Both the position numbers and the translations under genes were made by a program. The notes under the pieces were generated by a model. It saw only the letters and a list, made by a program, of their open reading frames with translations, was not told where the DNA came from and ran no database searches. A DNA stretch of 45,048 bases from Cokeromyces recurvatus (Eukaryota > Mucoromycota > Mucoromycetes > Mucorales > Mucoraceae), in contig NW_026251436.1 in NCBI RefSeq assembly GCF_025118155.1, positions 100,001 to 145,048 on the forward strand, written 5' to 3'. Positions 1 through 11,481 of this stretch are shown here, one piece after another (position 1 is the first letter of the stretch; each line of letters starts with the position of its first letter).

Positions 1-218
1 AATAAAAGCTATTTTTTTTTTTACTCCTTAATAATTACAGTGCAAATATCAGTTATTTTATTTTGCATGTTATTATTTTGGGCGTAATTCAAGATTTTGA
101 TCTATTACTATCTGATTTTTTCTTTAACTTTATAGAATTTAAAAAGCTGTTTACTCTTGTATGATGGTTGAGTTGGCACTTATTTCTTTTTATATTTTGA
201 CATAAGTTACTGTGTTAA

Positions 219-249
<31 letters not shown>

Positions 250-307
250 GTTATAATAGAAATGTAATGTCTGCTCATTTCTAATGCTAAAGGAACACGG
301 ATTCGAC

Positions 308-338
<31 letters not shown>

Positions 339-1637
339 TGTTACTAAATTTAGAAAGTGATTTCAAATATTCGTCTCCACACTCTAATATGTCTATCCAT
401 ATTTTAGATCGCCCTTCTAGACTTCACCAGCAACTACTTGTTCCTGAAAACTTGAAAATGCTAGAGGATTATTCTGACAGGAACTGCACTACTACGCCAT
501 GTCTATTTTATTTCAAATAGGGAGTAATATGTTGCTGTAGAGCTTCCTCTATCACACCTGCACGCCACCTGTATCAATGCATTACATGCTACAAAACCTT
601 TACTATCATTATTCTTCTTAAAGCTTTCCTTAATAATGAAGTACTTACCAACAGCTAAATTATAAAGGTCAAAATATTTCCAGCTGAATCTAATGATCTT
701 ACGACGACACAATGTCCTTTTTTTTTTCAATCTCATTGCCTACATATAACAAAAAAATGATATTGTGCAATCGTCTTGTTAGTCAGCCCACGCAACTCCA
801 CGAGAAATTTATAGTAACCAATAATGAGCTTCAAATTACTAAAAGTGATTTGGTCAACTTGTTGGAAGAAAAATTCGCCTTAAAGCCCATCAAGCTGACA
901 CCTCTAGCCAATCTACACCACCTTGTCATAAATGCGCTTGTCAATAGGCTCTCAAAGATGGCTCACAATGTCTTGTATTATCTGCTACTTGGTTGCAGAC
1001 ACATACTAGTGATATTACCGCTTCTACCACCCGAGCAGCAGGATGTAAACTTATCTAGGTCACAGCTACAAAAAATTTCCAGCTACCTTTAGATACTCAC
1101 GGCTTCCAACACATCTTTTTTGCCTACCAAAGCTTATATGCAAGTTGGTCAGATCTGATTACACAAATTGCCCTCAGTAAAACATATAATCAATTGTTAA
1201 AAGTAAAGAAGTTTATTAAGAATTAAGTTTCAGCACTGCTGTATGAAGATTAAATAAGTATAACGGTTAATCAACTATATATTGCGTTATTGTATTGTAA
1301 CTTGAATGAACAACTTTTTGTTATCATTATTATTACTATCTGATTCACAAGCCTTTGATAAATGAGTAAGAGAAAGAATATATCTTTATTCATATCTTAA
1401 ATTTACGTATTATTCCTTTTGTTGCTGTTGCCAGACTTTGATATAACAGTTCTATTGAATTTTATTAAATGCTAACAAAATTTATAAACCTTTCTTCAAA
1501 ATAGTATTGATATTCATCATCCTTATATCCTTTTATTATTTAATAAAACTATATTTCAATACTATAATTGCTTATAACAAGCAAGCAAATACAAGCATTG
1601 TTACTAAAAGGTCAGATACAAAAATAAAAAAAATTAA
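1..1637. other. Degenerate, coding-like stretch with no intact gene
   Basis: No intact gene can be supported here. Bases about 340 to 1110 are less AT-rich than the surroundings and hold overlapping open frames on both strands: a 126-codon plus-strand frame at 712 to 1092 and a 77-codon minus-strand frame at 503 to 736. I see no domain in either, and neither has convincing splice sites or a long continuation. Long A and T runs (for example around 227 to 249 and 308 to 336) interrupt the block. The most likely reading is the remains of an old mobile element or gene. From about 1110 to 1625 the sequence is plain AT-rich DNA. Confidence 0.3.
1626..1633 (-). terminator. Pol III T-run terminator of tRNA-Lys
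   Basis: Read on the minus strand, eight T residues follow the tRNA 3' end after four other bases. That is the usual RNA polymerase III termination signal and supports the tRNA gene being functional. Confidence 0.7.
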
Positions 1638-1710
1638 AGCCCAACGGGGGGGTCGAACCCCCAACCTTGAGATTAAGAGTCTCACGCTCTACCGATTGAG
1701 CTAGCTAGGC
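1638..1710 (-). tRNA. tRNA-Lys, anticodon CTT
   Basis: The minus strand folds as a standard cloverleaf. The 7-bp acceptor stem GCCTAGC/GTTGGGC has two G-T pairs. The D arm runs from GCTC to GAGC. The anticodon stem TGAGA/TCTCA encloses the loop CTCTTAA, giving anticodon CTT for lysine AAG. The T arm GGGGG/CCCCC carries the TTCGA loop. Internal A and B boxes are intact and no intron is present. A TATA-like stretch lies about 32 to 37 bp upstream of nucleotide 1 (at about 1742 to 1747 on the plus strand). A CACTA-type transposon begins after 58 intervening bases on the 5' side. Confidence 0.96.
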
Positions 1711-1768
1711 TCTTTGATGCCTGTGTAACCAGTATTAAAAATATATAGAAAAATTATGTAATTTCGAC

Positions 1769-1805
1769 CACTGCAAATAAAGTCTACTTTTACAATTGTA
1801 AAAGT
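1769..1805 (+). repeat. Left terminal inverted repeat of element 1 with start of subterminal palindrome array
   Basis: This end pairs with 4623 to 4660 apart from two substitutions near the tip, one A/G change further in and one single-base gap. It contains the perfect 18-bp palindrome CTTTTACAATTGTAAAAG at 1787 to 1804. Further copies of the ACAATTGTAAAAG and GGTGACC words continue to about 1855. Such subterminal repeats bind transposition proteins in plant CACTA elements; that role here is inferred. Confidence 0.85.
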
Positions 1806-3018
1806 TTGTAAAAGGTGACCCAGTCACAATTGTAAAAGGTGACCTTTTACAATCGAAAATTGAAAATTGGAAGTTTTAAAAAATTTTTATACCAAATGAA
1901 AGAGAAAAATTTGCTCATTTCGAATATGTTAAAATTTTTTTATTTGGTTAAGAATTGATAGAGATATTAGCATTTAAAGATTTGTTTAATGGTTAAAAAA
2001 TATAACAATTTTTTGGGTATAGTCTTTTTTACTAGAAAATAAATTTAGAATCCCGATTTTTTTTTACTTCAAATTTTATTGGACAAAAATTTTATATTCT
2101 GAATTCAAAAGAAGTTGAAAAAATAATAATAATAGCAATAATTCATTCAAGATGAATGTTTAAAATGTAAAGTTGTAATAAGTCTTTTTTTAAGAAAAGG
2201 TCAAATTATTTAACTTTTTCAAAAAAAATTTATTAAAAAAATAATAAAAATTCAAGTCAACATGTACAGTAATGAGTTATGTATAATGTCAATTGTTAAA
2301 ATCAAACTTATATTATTACTTTACAATAAGTTATTTTATCTAGTAAGATTAATTTGTCGTACTTAATATTTTTTTTTTTTTTTGTTGAACATAATGTCAA
2401 AATGTCTAATTGCCATTCCAAAATCAACTTGAATGTAGATGGAAAAATTAAAATATACCCCTGCTAAAGTATTTAAAAATAATAAAACTATTTATTATTT
2501 TTCAAATGAAAGATGCATCATCCGATTGTTAGTAATTTATTTATTTATTTTTCGTAAAGATAAGTAAAATGAAAGGGAATTTTTTACTGCATATATAAGT
2601 TTTAACTACAGCAATAAATTTAGTTATCTGTAAAAAAAATATTTTCTCCTTTTTTTATTATCTTATACTGATTATTAACATCTCAACTTATAAATTTATA
2701 AATTCATTGCAACATGTCTGTTTAATTAAACAAAGATCAATGTGAATGGAAATGATTAACTTGTTCTCAAAGTAGACTTAGATATAAGGTTGTTTACAGA
2801 CATACTATCTTTATCTATATTCATATATTCATTAAAAATTGATAAGAGTCTTGAAGATGCAATTACCAATGAACATAGTAAACAACAATAATAAGTATTC
2901 ATTGCAGATGTTACAATTAATAAATGTAATCACGCTAGCTTTTTTTTTTTATTTTGAATTATAAAAATAACCACTGCTGTTCGTTTTTTTTTCTTTTTTT
3001 TTTGTCATCGCACTAAAG

Positions 3019-3114
3019 ATGTCTATAATGCAAATGAAGAGTCGATTGCTGACAATGGTAATGACATTAATTTTATTGGATTAGAATATTTAGAAGATAA
3101 ATATATGGTTGAAA
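3019..3114 (+). pseudogene. Transposase-like exon remnant in element 1
   Basis: A 96-bp open exon sits between an AG acceptor (3017 to 3018) and a GTATGT donor (3115). Read with one leftover base from an earlier exon it gives 32 residues, including DVYNANEES and NFIGLEYLEDKYMV. Its start (D-V-Y-N-A) resembles the second transposase exon at 45029 in element 3 (E-E-I-F-Y-D-A), which also follows an AG acceptor in the same phase. No intact first exon like that at 44762 is found upstream, although an ATG-TAC beginning appears at 2262. I read it as part of the same gene in a decayed copy. Confidence 0.45.
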
Positions 3115-3729
3115 GTATGTATTAGTTATTAAAAGAAATAGTATTGTTATAATAACTTCTGTGTAAGCTATTTATGCTAACTTTTTTTATATAGTATGCT
3201 TTGTATATGACTTTGGAAATTGTTATATAATTACTTCGGCGATAGAATACATAAATGAAAGACTTCTTTGTCAGCTTATACAAATGCTTTAATAAGACTT
3301 TTTGTTTCTAAAAATTTTTTACTTTATTTCTTTTTACTTGTTTCTTTTTTTTCCTTCTTGTTTTCCTTTTTTTTCTTTTTTCTTTTTTTTTGAATTAGTA
3401 CTTAGGATAAATGACTTGAGATGATATACAATCCAATTGGTAAGTAACTTAGCACGGTTTGATTATCCCCGGCGAACATGTAATGAACATGGTTAGCTCT
3501 TTATATTTAAAGAAAAAAAAAAACTATATTCTAATCAATATCTTTTTTTTTTCAAATAGTTTTACTGTATACTTTGAATCTTTGGCGTTTTGCCTTTTAT
3601 AATGACTAATAGCGAATTATATAAAATACGTAAATAATAAAGATAAGGTAAACATAACATAAATATATCTTTATATCTTACTAAAGTTGTTTTAATGATA
3701 ACATCAACTAAACTTTTTTTTTTGTTTAG

Positions 3730-4070
3730 GCGTTAAAGGTCTATCTTTATAGCCTTTTCTCTTGTGGTGACCGATTACAAATAAAAGGTAAATAATATAA
3801 TAAGCATACTAATTATTATTTTAAACGCGTAAAATATTTATTAATCTTTCTTATCTTTTATTTAGGTAAGTGAAAAAAAAACTATTCTGCTTTGGTGGCC
3901 GTTAACGTGTAAAGAAATGATAACTTCTTTTCTAATGGTAAGAAACTAAAATATAATTTATTTGTTTTTTCATTGACTAAATCGTATTTTATTTTATTAT
4001 AGGAAGAATTCTATTATGAAAGAAGCTATCTATGGTCCTCTTAATGACTCTATTACGCGTTATCTCGGTC
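3730..4070 (+). pseudogene. Decayed exon series in element 1
   Basis: Coding-like pieces bounded by splice-like sites follow one another. One lies at 3730 to 3787 (ALKVYLYSLFSCGDR...), between an AG acceptor and a GTAAAT donor. A second starts at 3866 and ends at about 3939 before GTAAGA (contains TILLWWPLTCKEM). A third starts near 4003 (contains EEFYYERSYLW) and soon hits a stop. The reading phases of the first two do not join. They are best taken as broken exons of an element-encoded protein that I do not recognise. Confidence 0.35.
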
Positions 4071-4109
4071 CTTTCCATGGCGTATTTATTCTATTTTTTT
4101 GGATACATT

Positions 4110-4205
4110 TTTATATACATTTTTTTAAATATTTTTTATATATTTTTTATGTATTTTTTTATGTATTTTTTCATGTATTTTTTTATATATTTTTTTACGC
4201 GTTTT
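4110..4205 (+). repeat. Low-complexity T-rich tandem repeat
   Basis: Repeats of about 12 to 14 bp built on TATGTATTTTTT, roughly six imperfect units, lie inside element 1. The overlapping open frames here, rich in Phe, Tyr and Ile, are artefacts of this repeat. Confidence 0.7.
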
Positions 4206-4449
4206 ATAGTATATAATAATATAATATTTTATATATCGTAAAAGGAAATAATAAACGAAAATAAATAAAATCGTATTTTGAAAAAGAATATAAGCTCCAT
4301 TATCTACTGTATTTTAAAGAAGTCTAAAATGTATCATAATATAACGAATAAGCAAACGTTTAATTTGAATGTAAAGGCCAATAAGAGTAAAAAAACGTAA
4401 AGGAATGACGAATATTAAAGAAGCGTAATCCAATAGAAGCTTTGAGCTA

Positions 4450-4622
4450 TGAAGCAAAATTTTGTAAAAGGTGAACTTTCATGATTGTAAAAGGTCTACT
4501 TTCAGTATAGTTTCACAATTGTAAAAGTATACTGACTTGGTCAGGTTGTATCATTGTAAAAGGTCACCTTTTACAATTGTGAAAGTATACTGAAACTTTA
4601 ATGAAAGGTCACCTTTCAGTCT
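4450..4622. repeat. Right subterminal palindrome array of element 1
   Basis: Several copies of ACAATTGTRAAAG alternate with the 7-mers GGTCACC and GGTGACC and with stretches of TATACTGA or TAGACT. One near-perfect palindrome is at 4568 to 4585. The same words occur at the left end (1787 to 1855) and at the left end of element 3 (42778 to 42850). Confidence 0.8.
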
Positions 4623-4660
4623 ACTTTCACAATTGTAAAAGTAGACTTTTATCTCCAGTG
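4623..4660 (-). repeat. Right terminal inverted repeat of element 1
   Basis: Read on the minus strand this begins CACTGGAGATAAAAGTCTAC and matches the left end. The plus-strand end is ...CTCCAGTG, followed at once by the GAC target duplication. Confidence 0.85.
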
Positions 4661-4663
4661 GAC

Positions 4664-7600
4664 CAATCAAATTTCGTGCACGTGACATTTTTTTCTCCGA
4701 TATCCCTTTCATTGTTATTATTGTCTTGATGAATATGTTTCATTGAATTATTTTATTAAATATCCCTTATTATGCTTAATAAATAATTTTTGATTTAATT
4801 ATTAAATTTCTTACTAAAATGTATAAATTATATGAATATTCTGTCAACTCTCGTTTACTTCTAAAAGTCATTAAATAGCTTTATTAAAATTATAGTATGA
4901 TTTGTAAAGGAAAAAAAAATGAAAATAGAAGAAAGATAGATAAAAATAAAAGTAGAAGAGGAGAAGGACGCTAAAATTTATTAATATATTTACTAAAAAT
5001 ATATGAATAATGATTAAAGCTAGTATATAAGAATAATAAAGTACTTGTATTCTTTGTAAATAAGTATTATATGTAATAACAAGATAGAAATATAATTAAA
5101 TGTATTTGTAAAAAAATGTATATACATATATATGTATATAGAAGGAGATAATGATTATAACATTACATTCATTTCTTTTGTAACTAATATTTTCACCTTG
5201 AATAAGAAATAAAAAAACATGTATATTCAATCTTGGCTTATCCTCAGTTTAACTTTAAAAGCTATTTTTTATACCATTTCCGAAAATGAATTGCACCAAC
5301 ATAAAAAGAGAGGCAAAATTGCGCAGATAAATATTTTAGACAGCACACTAACTGAAATCATCTTGTTGTAACTATATAGTGTTTTTAGCATATAATATTC
5401 ATACATATGCCATTAAATGCTCTTGGCTACATATTTAGAAAATTCAAAAGAGATTTAAACATTAAAAATCTTAATTTAAAGATATTTCAATTGTCAAAAA
5501 GGACCAGTACTGATATCATTTAATTTAAGCGCTCCTTTCAATAATCAATTAACAACCGGAATGTAAAAAAAAAAAAAAAAAAAAAAAAAAATTATTACTA
5601 AAGCCCAGAAAAAAGTTCAAAGTAAAGCAATTGAATCTACATTGTTTGAATCTCTATCATTATTGTATATTTAGAACATTAATCTCAAATCAGTTGCTAT
5701 TCTTTGGTAAGATTGTTAATAACAATAATTCAATTAGTAGTATCCTGGTGTCAAACATGACTATGGATAACGTCCTTGCAGAATAATGTGCAAATCTCTT
5801 TAGTTTTTCAAAAATATATAAATCTACTAAGCTAAAGTATTTTAGTAACTCATTTATATAATTTATTATGATTGATAATATCCATAGCCTTTCGATATGA
5901 TTTAATATACTTTAAATAAAAGTCGATAATAAGAAGATTGGAAGCAATAGTGATAAAAACATGTCGTTTAAGGATTTTGAATATACTTATGAAGGGGGCG
6001 TACTTTTTTTTGGAAGCGTTGGTTTTAGTATAATTGAAGGATTCGCAGTTGATAATAGTTTTCGTGTAAAAGAAACAAAAAAAAAAAAAAAAAAAAAAAA
6101 GAATGAGATATATATCATCGGAAAAAAATAATCTATTATATGGATATAATAGAGCACGACAGACATGTATAGAGCATCAAAGCTAGTATAAAGACGCTCT
6201 TGAATAATACATTAATACATATCTATTGCTAAAAAGCATACGAAATAAATGCTTTTGTAGAAGCTATTCCTATTAGACCATATAGTTATCATACGGTGTA
6301 TCGTTATAAATATACTAATTTATCAATATGAATACATATAAAATTAAATGTGATAATTATAATATATGAGCTTCAGGTAAAAAACATAAAGTTATTTTTA
6401 CAACAAAATAAAGTATAATAAGAATGGAATTATTGGTAGCAAAAAAAAAAAAAAAAGAAAAAATAGTGACAAAATATCAATATCTTTAACATCTCAGAAG
6501 ACTTTCTTCAGCTCGCAGTTAAGAAGTTAACTGATTTCAAAAAAAAAAAAATTACCCCCTTTATTTCCATGGAATAAAAATTGCTAGCTCCAGTTAAAAA
6601 AATTGTCAAAATATGTCTTTTATCAGCAATTGTCTTGTTATTATTAAAATAGATAAGAATTTTTACTAACAATGCTCATTAAACACGCGAAATTAAAGAG
6701 TAAAGTTCATGCTTTGTTTAAATGTAGCTCATACATGATATAATTTATAAAATAACAAAAAAAAATCTCTAAAAACTTCTCTATCATATATCTGTGAAAA
6801 GCGACAAAAAACCCCATTGGGATTGAGAGACTAACAAGCTATACATTAATTGTTAGCAAAATCAAAAGAAACAAAAAGATGAATAGTATAGTTTGGAATT
6901 GATATGGAATTTCTATACCAAGATTTCAGCTATTAGTTAGATAAAATATGTAATAGTAAGTTAAGAAAACATTTTAGTATGTATAACTCATGTATCTTTT
7001 ACAATATCCTTCATATTATATATTACTTGTTTATATTATCTGTGAAGTATGGCATACACCCTGTTCTATTTCCTTTTTAGTTCGTCGGTAAGAACTTTGA
7101 ACACATATCTTTAAAATGATATTTTATCATATATTTATATATGTATATTAATATATAATTAAAAAAGAATTTGTCAGCTAATTTAAAGATAAACTTTCAG
7201 AGAGTTTAAGAAGCATTAGTTTTAATAGAGAGTTATTATATTTATTTGAATTAGTTACTTAATTTTAAAAGAGTAGTGGTCTAATAGATTATTATCTTTA
7301 TTACCTTAAGCGTGGTTTATATTACCAGTAAAACGAAGAAAGAACCAATAATTGGTAACAATAGGGAAAAATATGCAAATAAGCTATTTTTTACTAAAAA
7401 TAAACCAATAATTAAATTTTATGAGTGGCTGAGTTAAATACATGTGGCGAGTTAAATGAATCTGACCCGAGTTAAGTTTTACCTTTATGAAGCGGGGAAT
7501 AATAATAAAAAAAAAAATCAGGAACTTGGAACCATGCTCGAATACATGTTAAAGAAGAAAAATGATAATAAACAAATAAAAATGATAATAAACAAATAAG

Positions 7601-7886
7601 AAATGTTATTTGAAACGAATTTCTATTTCCAATTCAATACTATTTCTAGAATCTTTGTTTATTTGTTATCTTTATTTGAGACAAATTTGAACCATTTTCT
7701 TAAACAAAAAAAAAAAAAAAAAAATTAAATAAACGGAACTAAAACTGTTTATGGTAATAGAAGCAATTTGAAATAGAATCGGAAGAAGAAAAAAAAAAAA
7801 GAAACTTTATTTATTATATAAAAAAAAAGATTAAAAGAAAATTTACGATTTCTTTTTTCTTTACTAAAAACACACACACGCGAAAT
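4664..7886. other. Gene-free AT-rich intergenic DNA
   Basis: No coding region, RNA gene or element end can be supported in these 3.2 kb. There are long A runs near 5565 to 5590 and 6078 to 6100, plus scattered short TA-rich palindromes. The last 200 bp before 7887 form the promoter region of the C2/CBM gene. Confidence 0.6.
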
Positions 7887-8786
7887 ATGCTCAGTTCATC
7901 TGCTTCTCTCACTATTAACGTCTGCTCTGCTACTGAGCTTGTCTCTGTTGAACATTTTGGTAAACAAGATCCTTTCCTTCAATTCACTTTGGACTTTAAT
8001 CAGAAGGACACCTATTTGAGAACTTTTACTCATAAGAATGGTGGTGAAAGCGCGACTTGGAATCAAACTTTTACTATTTCCTTAAACGGTGAACCTGATC
8101 TCTTTATTGAAGTTTTAGATGAAGAACATACCGTGAATGAAGTTATTGGTTTTGCTGCTATTCCTATTAACCAAATAGTGTATGCACCTGGTGCTCAAAT
8201 GAACGGTCTCTTCCAAATTTATGACACTAAAGGTAATCCTGCCGGTCTTGTTAACTTGCAATTGGCTGCTTCTGGTTTCCCAAATTCTGCTCCTCCTAAC
8301 TTTGGTGAATTTGTTAGAGGACAAAGTTATGTTAATGAAGAACATTGCGCACGTATGAAATCAATTAATAAGAAAGCTACAGGTGTTGCTGTTGGTGGTG
8401 CACTTTTAGGTGGTGCATTGGCTATCGGTGCTGGTCTTCTCGGTAAGAAACTCTATGATGATCATAGAGAGGAAGAGGAAGAAGAAGAACGCTTGAGACA
8501 AGAAGAAGAGGAGAGACGTAGACGTGAACGTGAGGAATTTGAGGAAGAGCGTAATCGTTTTGAACAAGAAAAGAGTGAGTGGCAACAACCTGAACGTCGT
8601 GATGACTCTGAAGATCGTTACGATTGTTCTGATGATGATGATGTACGCAGATGGAATCCTGTTGGTACTTATGCTGCTGGTGATCGTGTCAAGTACCATG
8701 GTCAAGTTTATATGTGTCTTCAAGGTCACACTTCTAATCCTACTTGGCAACCTGATGTTGCTCATTCTCTTTGGCAAGCCGAGTAA
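7887..8786 (+). CDS. C2 domain protein with C-terminal chitin-binding module (CBM5/12 type)
   Basis: This is an intronless gene of 299 residues. Residues about 8 to 128 read as a C2 domain: strand pattern LTINVCSATEL, the calcium-loop-like FGKQDPFLQF, and ATWNQTF followed by FIEVLDEE. Residues 165 to 187 form a glycine-zipper hydrophobic segment (GVAVGGALLGGALAIGAGLL) that could insert in or lie on a membrane. Residues 191 to 235 are a highly charged Glu/Arg helix, probably a coiled coil, followed by an acidic linker. Residues 256 to 297 match the CBM5/12 pattern (W-NP-GTY-AGD-V-Y-G-Y-C-GH-S-NPTW-P). No signal peptide is seen, so the chitin-binding-like module would sit in the cytosol unless exported unconventionally. 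The ATG follows an A-rich leader; no earlier in-frame start is needed. Exact function unknown. Confidence 0.88.
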   Translation: MLSSSASLTINVCSATELVSVEHFGKQDPFLQFTLDFNQKDTYLRTFTHKNGGESATWNQTFTISLNGEPDLFIEVLDEEHTVNEVIGFAAIPINQIVYAPGAQMNGLFQIYDTKGNPAGLVNLQLAASGFPNSAPPNFGEFVRGQSYVNEEHCARMKSINKKATGVAVGGALLGGALAIGAGLLGKKLYDDHREEEEEEERLRQEEEERRRREREEFEEERNRFEQEKSEWQQPERRDDSEDRYDCSDDDDVRRWNPVGTYAAGDRVKYHGQVYMCLQGHTSNPTWQPDVAHSLWQAE

Positions 8787-9213
8787 AAAAATACATACAA
8801 ACAAAAATCTTATCCATAAAGAAATAGTCAACTATGGTAATATATCTACACTTTTCTTTTATATTTCATCTATGTTATATACCTATTTTAAATAAAATAC
8901 CTGTAATGTTATTGTGTATTGTATTGTATTTTTTTTTCTCAGAGATGATTATAGTATAACATGTAACCAAATAAAAGTGTGCAAAAATAAAGGAGTACAA
9001 GAAAATAAAAGAGTTTAAGTTTTTATAATAACGAATATCTAGATTAAATATAATATAAATGCATTTTATTTTATATATAGATATTTGTATGTGTATATTA
9101 CATACAAATGTATGTACGAAAATCTTATAAATGAAAGATATAATATGTAAATGGATAAAAAAGAAATTATATAACATGTAGGCACATTCTCTGGCCAAAA
9201 AAAAAAAAAAAAA
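8787..9213. other. Convergent 3' intergenic region
   Basis: The C2/CBM gene ends at 8786 and LEU1 ends at 9214 on the other strand, so both 3' UTRs lie here. AT-rich; no further gene is seen. Small open frames on the minus strand are low-complexity. Confidence 0.7.
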
Positions 9214-11481
9214 TTACCAATCAAGCTTAGTTTTCTTATTTTGTTGATTATTACTAGTTGACAATTTGGTGGCCTTTCCCTTTTTATAGCTCTTGCCATT
9301 CAACCAAGGCCATGATTCAGTACGTTTCAACTCAAATTCAGAGATCTTATCCACTTTTTGCATCGTTAAACCAATATCGTCTAAGCCATTCACAAGACAG
9401 TGTTTGCGGAATGGCTCCACATCAAAGGAAATTTCATTACCAGCATAATGAATCACTTGATTGACCAAATCAATTTCAACTTCAACGCCTTCCTTCTTGG
9501 ATACCTCAGCAATTTCCTCTAATTGTTTTTGAGGAAGAACGATAGGTAACATACCATTTTTGAAACAATTGTTATAAAAAATATCTGCAAAACTAGGGGC
9601 TAAAATGCATCGGATACCAAAGTCATTGAATGCCCAAGGTGCATGTTCACGAGAACTACCACAACCAAAATTAGGGCCTGTACAGACCAAAATACAGGAA
9701 TCACGGAAGGGAGTCTGATTGAGGATAAAGTCTGGATTCTCTTCACCTGTTTTAGAATCGAAACGAAGAGCATAAAAGAGGGCATTACCTAAACCTGTTC
9801 GCTTAATTGTCTTGAGGAATTGCTTGGGAATAATCATATCTGTATCGACATTAGATATATGAAGAGGTGCTGCATAACCTTTAAGAGTTGTGAATTTAGG
9901 CATACCACCTGTACTGCTGATAGAATTAGGCGTGGTGGGTGTGCAGTCTTCAGAGGAAATGCTTGTTTCGCTTTTGGCTTCATCATCAGATTCAAGTTCA
10001 GGTATAATCTCTTGGCGAGGACTGTTGTTCACTTGAATTAAATAAGAAAGATCAGTAGCTTCCATTTTGCGAACATCTGTAAGATAACCACGAATACCAG
10101 CAGCAGCAGCCATAGCAGGACTTACAAGATGAGTACGACCACCAGCACCTTGTCGACCTTCAAAATTACGATTGGAAGTAGACGCACAACGTTCCCCAGG
10201 GTTAAGTTGATCAGGATTCATACCAAGACACATTGAACAACCGGCCTCACGCCAATCAAACCCAGCATCTATAAAGACCTTATCTAACCCTTCACGCTCT
10301 GCTTGACGTTTGACAAGACCAGAACCAGGCACAACCATACCATAGACCCAATCTGCAATCCTTTTACCCTTGATGATTGAAGCAGCAGCTCGTAGATCCT
10401 CAATACGTGAATTAGTACAACTACCAATAAAGACTTTATCAATCTTAACAGATTCCATAGGCGTATTTGGAGCAATTCCAATATAGTCTAAAGCACGCTC
10501 AACAGCAGCACGACGAATAGGATCCTTAATTTTACTTGGGTCAGGAGCATTCTCAGTGATGGCGACAACATCTTGAGGGCTTGTTCCCCAAGTAACAGTA
10601 GGAGCAATGTTTGCAGCATCAATCTCAAGATCAATATCGTAGTGAGCATCAGGATCAGATTTGAGTGATTTCCAATAAGCTACTGCACGGTCCCATTCAA
10701 CACCTTTAGGAGCCAAGGGCTTATCACGAAGATAAGCAAAGGTAATTTCATCAGGGGCAATCATACCAGCACGAGCACCAGCTTCAATAGACATATTACA
10801 GATCGACATTCTTGATTCCATTGAGAGACTTGAGATAGCTTCACCACAGAACTCAAGAACACAGCCTGTGCCTCCTGCTGTGCCTATTACACCAATAACA
10901 TGAAGAACAATATCCTTTGAAGTAACGCCAGGTGAGGTTTTACCTTTAACATGAATACGCATATTTTTTGATTTTTTTTGAAGAAGTGTTTGAGTAGCTA
11001 ATACGTGTTCAACCTCTGAGGTACCAATACCAAAGGCAAGAGCACCAAAGGCACCATGAGTAGAAGTATGAGAGTCACCACAAACAACAGTTGTACCTGG
11101 TAAAGTAAAACCCTGTTCTGGACCAATAACATGAACAATACCTTGACGATCATCATCCATACCAAAATAAGTTAAACCAAATTCTTTAATATTTTGTTCG
11201 AGTGTTTCACACTGGGTACGAGAGTCTGCCTCCTTAATAAATGAAGTAATATTCTTAAAGTCTTTTCGTGAAGTGGTAGGGATATTGTGATCTACAGTTG
11301 CTAAGGTGCAATCAGGACGACGAACAGGACGGCCTGCATTACGAAGACCCTCAAATGCTTGAGGACTAGTAACTTCGTGAACTAAATGCCTATCGATATA
11401 GATCAAACATGTACCATCTTCTTGTTGATTGATGATGTGATCATCCCAAACTTTATCATAAAGTGTTTTACCCATAATCAA
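9214..11481 (-). CDS. LEU1: 3-isopropylmalate dehydratase (LeuC-LeuD fusion)
   Basis: This is an uninterrupted 755-residue frame. It isomerises 2-isopropylmalate to 3-isopropylmalate in leucine synthesis using a 4Fe-4S cluster. The N-terminal aconitase-type domain (residues about 5 to 475) opens with [10 protein letters not shown] and has [20 protein letters not shown] and [20 protein letters not shown]. Likely cluster ligands are Cys355 (FIGSCTNSR) and Cys415 and Cys418 ([11 protein letters not shown]). A Ser/Thr/Glu-rich linker at about 485 to 525 joins the swivel (LeuD) domain, which carries [13 protein letters not shown] and the substrate-loop segment [12 protein letters not shown]. Length and order match fungal Leu1. 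Start: either the first Met or the third residue (MGKTLYD) fits; no mitochondrial leader is seen. The C-terminal Lys/Ser/Asn tail is an extension beyond the swivel domain. Three TGACTCA boxes lie upstream. Confidence 0.97.
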   Translation of the reverse strand: MIMGKTLYDKVWDDHIINQQEDGTCLIYIDRHLVHEVTSPQAFEGLRNAGRPVRRPDCTLATVDHNIPTTSRKDFKNITSFIKEADSRTQCETLEQNIKEFGLTYFGMDDDRQGIVHVIGPEQGFTLPGTTVVCGDSHTSTHGAFGALAFGIGTSEVEHVLATQTLLQKKSKNMRIHVKGKTSPGVTSKDIVLHVIGVIGTAGGTGCVLEFCGEAISSLSMESRMSICNMSIEAGARAGMIAPDEITFAYLRDKPLAPKGVEWDRAVAYWKSLKSDPDAHYDIDLEIDAANIAPTVTWGTSPQDVVAITENAPDPSKIKDPIRRAAVERALDYIGIAPNTPMESVKIDKVFIGSCTNSRIEDLRAAASIIKGKRIADWVYGMVVPGSGLVKRQAEREGLDKVFIDAGFDWREAGCSMCLGMNPDQLNPGERCASTSNRNFEGRQGAGGRTHLVSPAMAAAAGIRGYLTDVRKMEATDLSYLIQVNNSPRQEIIPELESDDEAKSETSISSEDCTPTTPNSISSTGGMPKFTTLKGYAAPLHISNVDTDMIIPKQFLKTIKRTGLGNALFYALRFDSKTGEENPDFILNQTPFRDSCILVCTGPNFGCGSSREHAPWAFNDFGIRCILAPSFADIFYNNCFKNGMLPIVLPQKQLEEIAEVSKKEGVEVEIDLVNQVIHYAGNEISFDVEPFRKHCLVNGLDDIGLTMQKVDKISEFELKRTESWPWLNGKSYKKGKATKLSTSNNQQNKKTKLDW

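Larger units (their letters stand above)
1766..4663 (+). mobile_element. Element 1: CACTA-type (EnSpm-like) DNA transposon with 3-bp target duplication
   Basis: The element runs from 1769 to 4660 (2892 bp). It begins CACTGCAAATAAAG and its right end, read inward, begins CACTGGAGATAAAAG. The imperfect terminal inverted repeats are about 37 bp. A perfect GAC duplication flanks it at 1766 to 1768 and 4661 to 4663. CACTR termini, a 3-bp duplication and subterminal arrays of short palindromes are the hallmarks of the CACTA superfamily. The first 200 bp resemble the left end of the element starting at 42762. Exon-like remnants inside (3019 to 3114 and 3730 onward) read on the plus strand but are disrupted, so this copy is probably non-autonomous. 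It lies just upstream of tRNA-Lys. Confidence 0.85.

Noticed and set aside
1507..1704. Plus-strand frame across the tRNA region
   Set aside because: It reads through the antisense of tRNA-Lys; no protein is encoded.
4016..4241. Two hydrophobic frames suggesting a membrane protein
   Set aside because: Product of the T-rich 12 to 14 bp tandem repeat within element 1; only the first few codons overlap a decayed exon.
9066..9299. Minus-strand frame downstream of LEU1
   Set aside because: Low-complexity Tyr/Ile/Phe translation of AT-rich 3' UTR, out of frame with LEU1.
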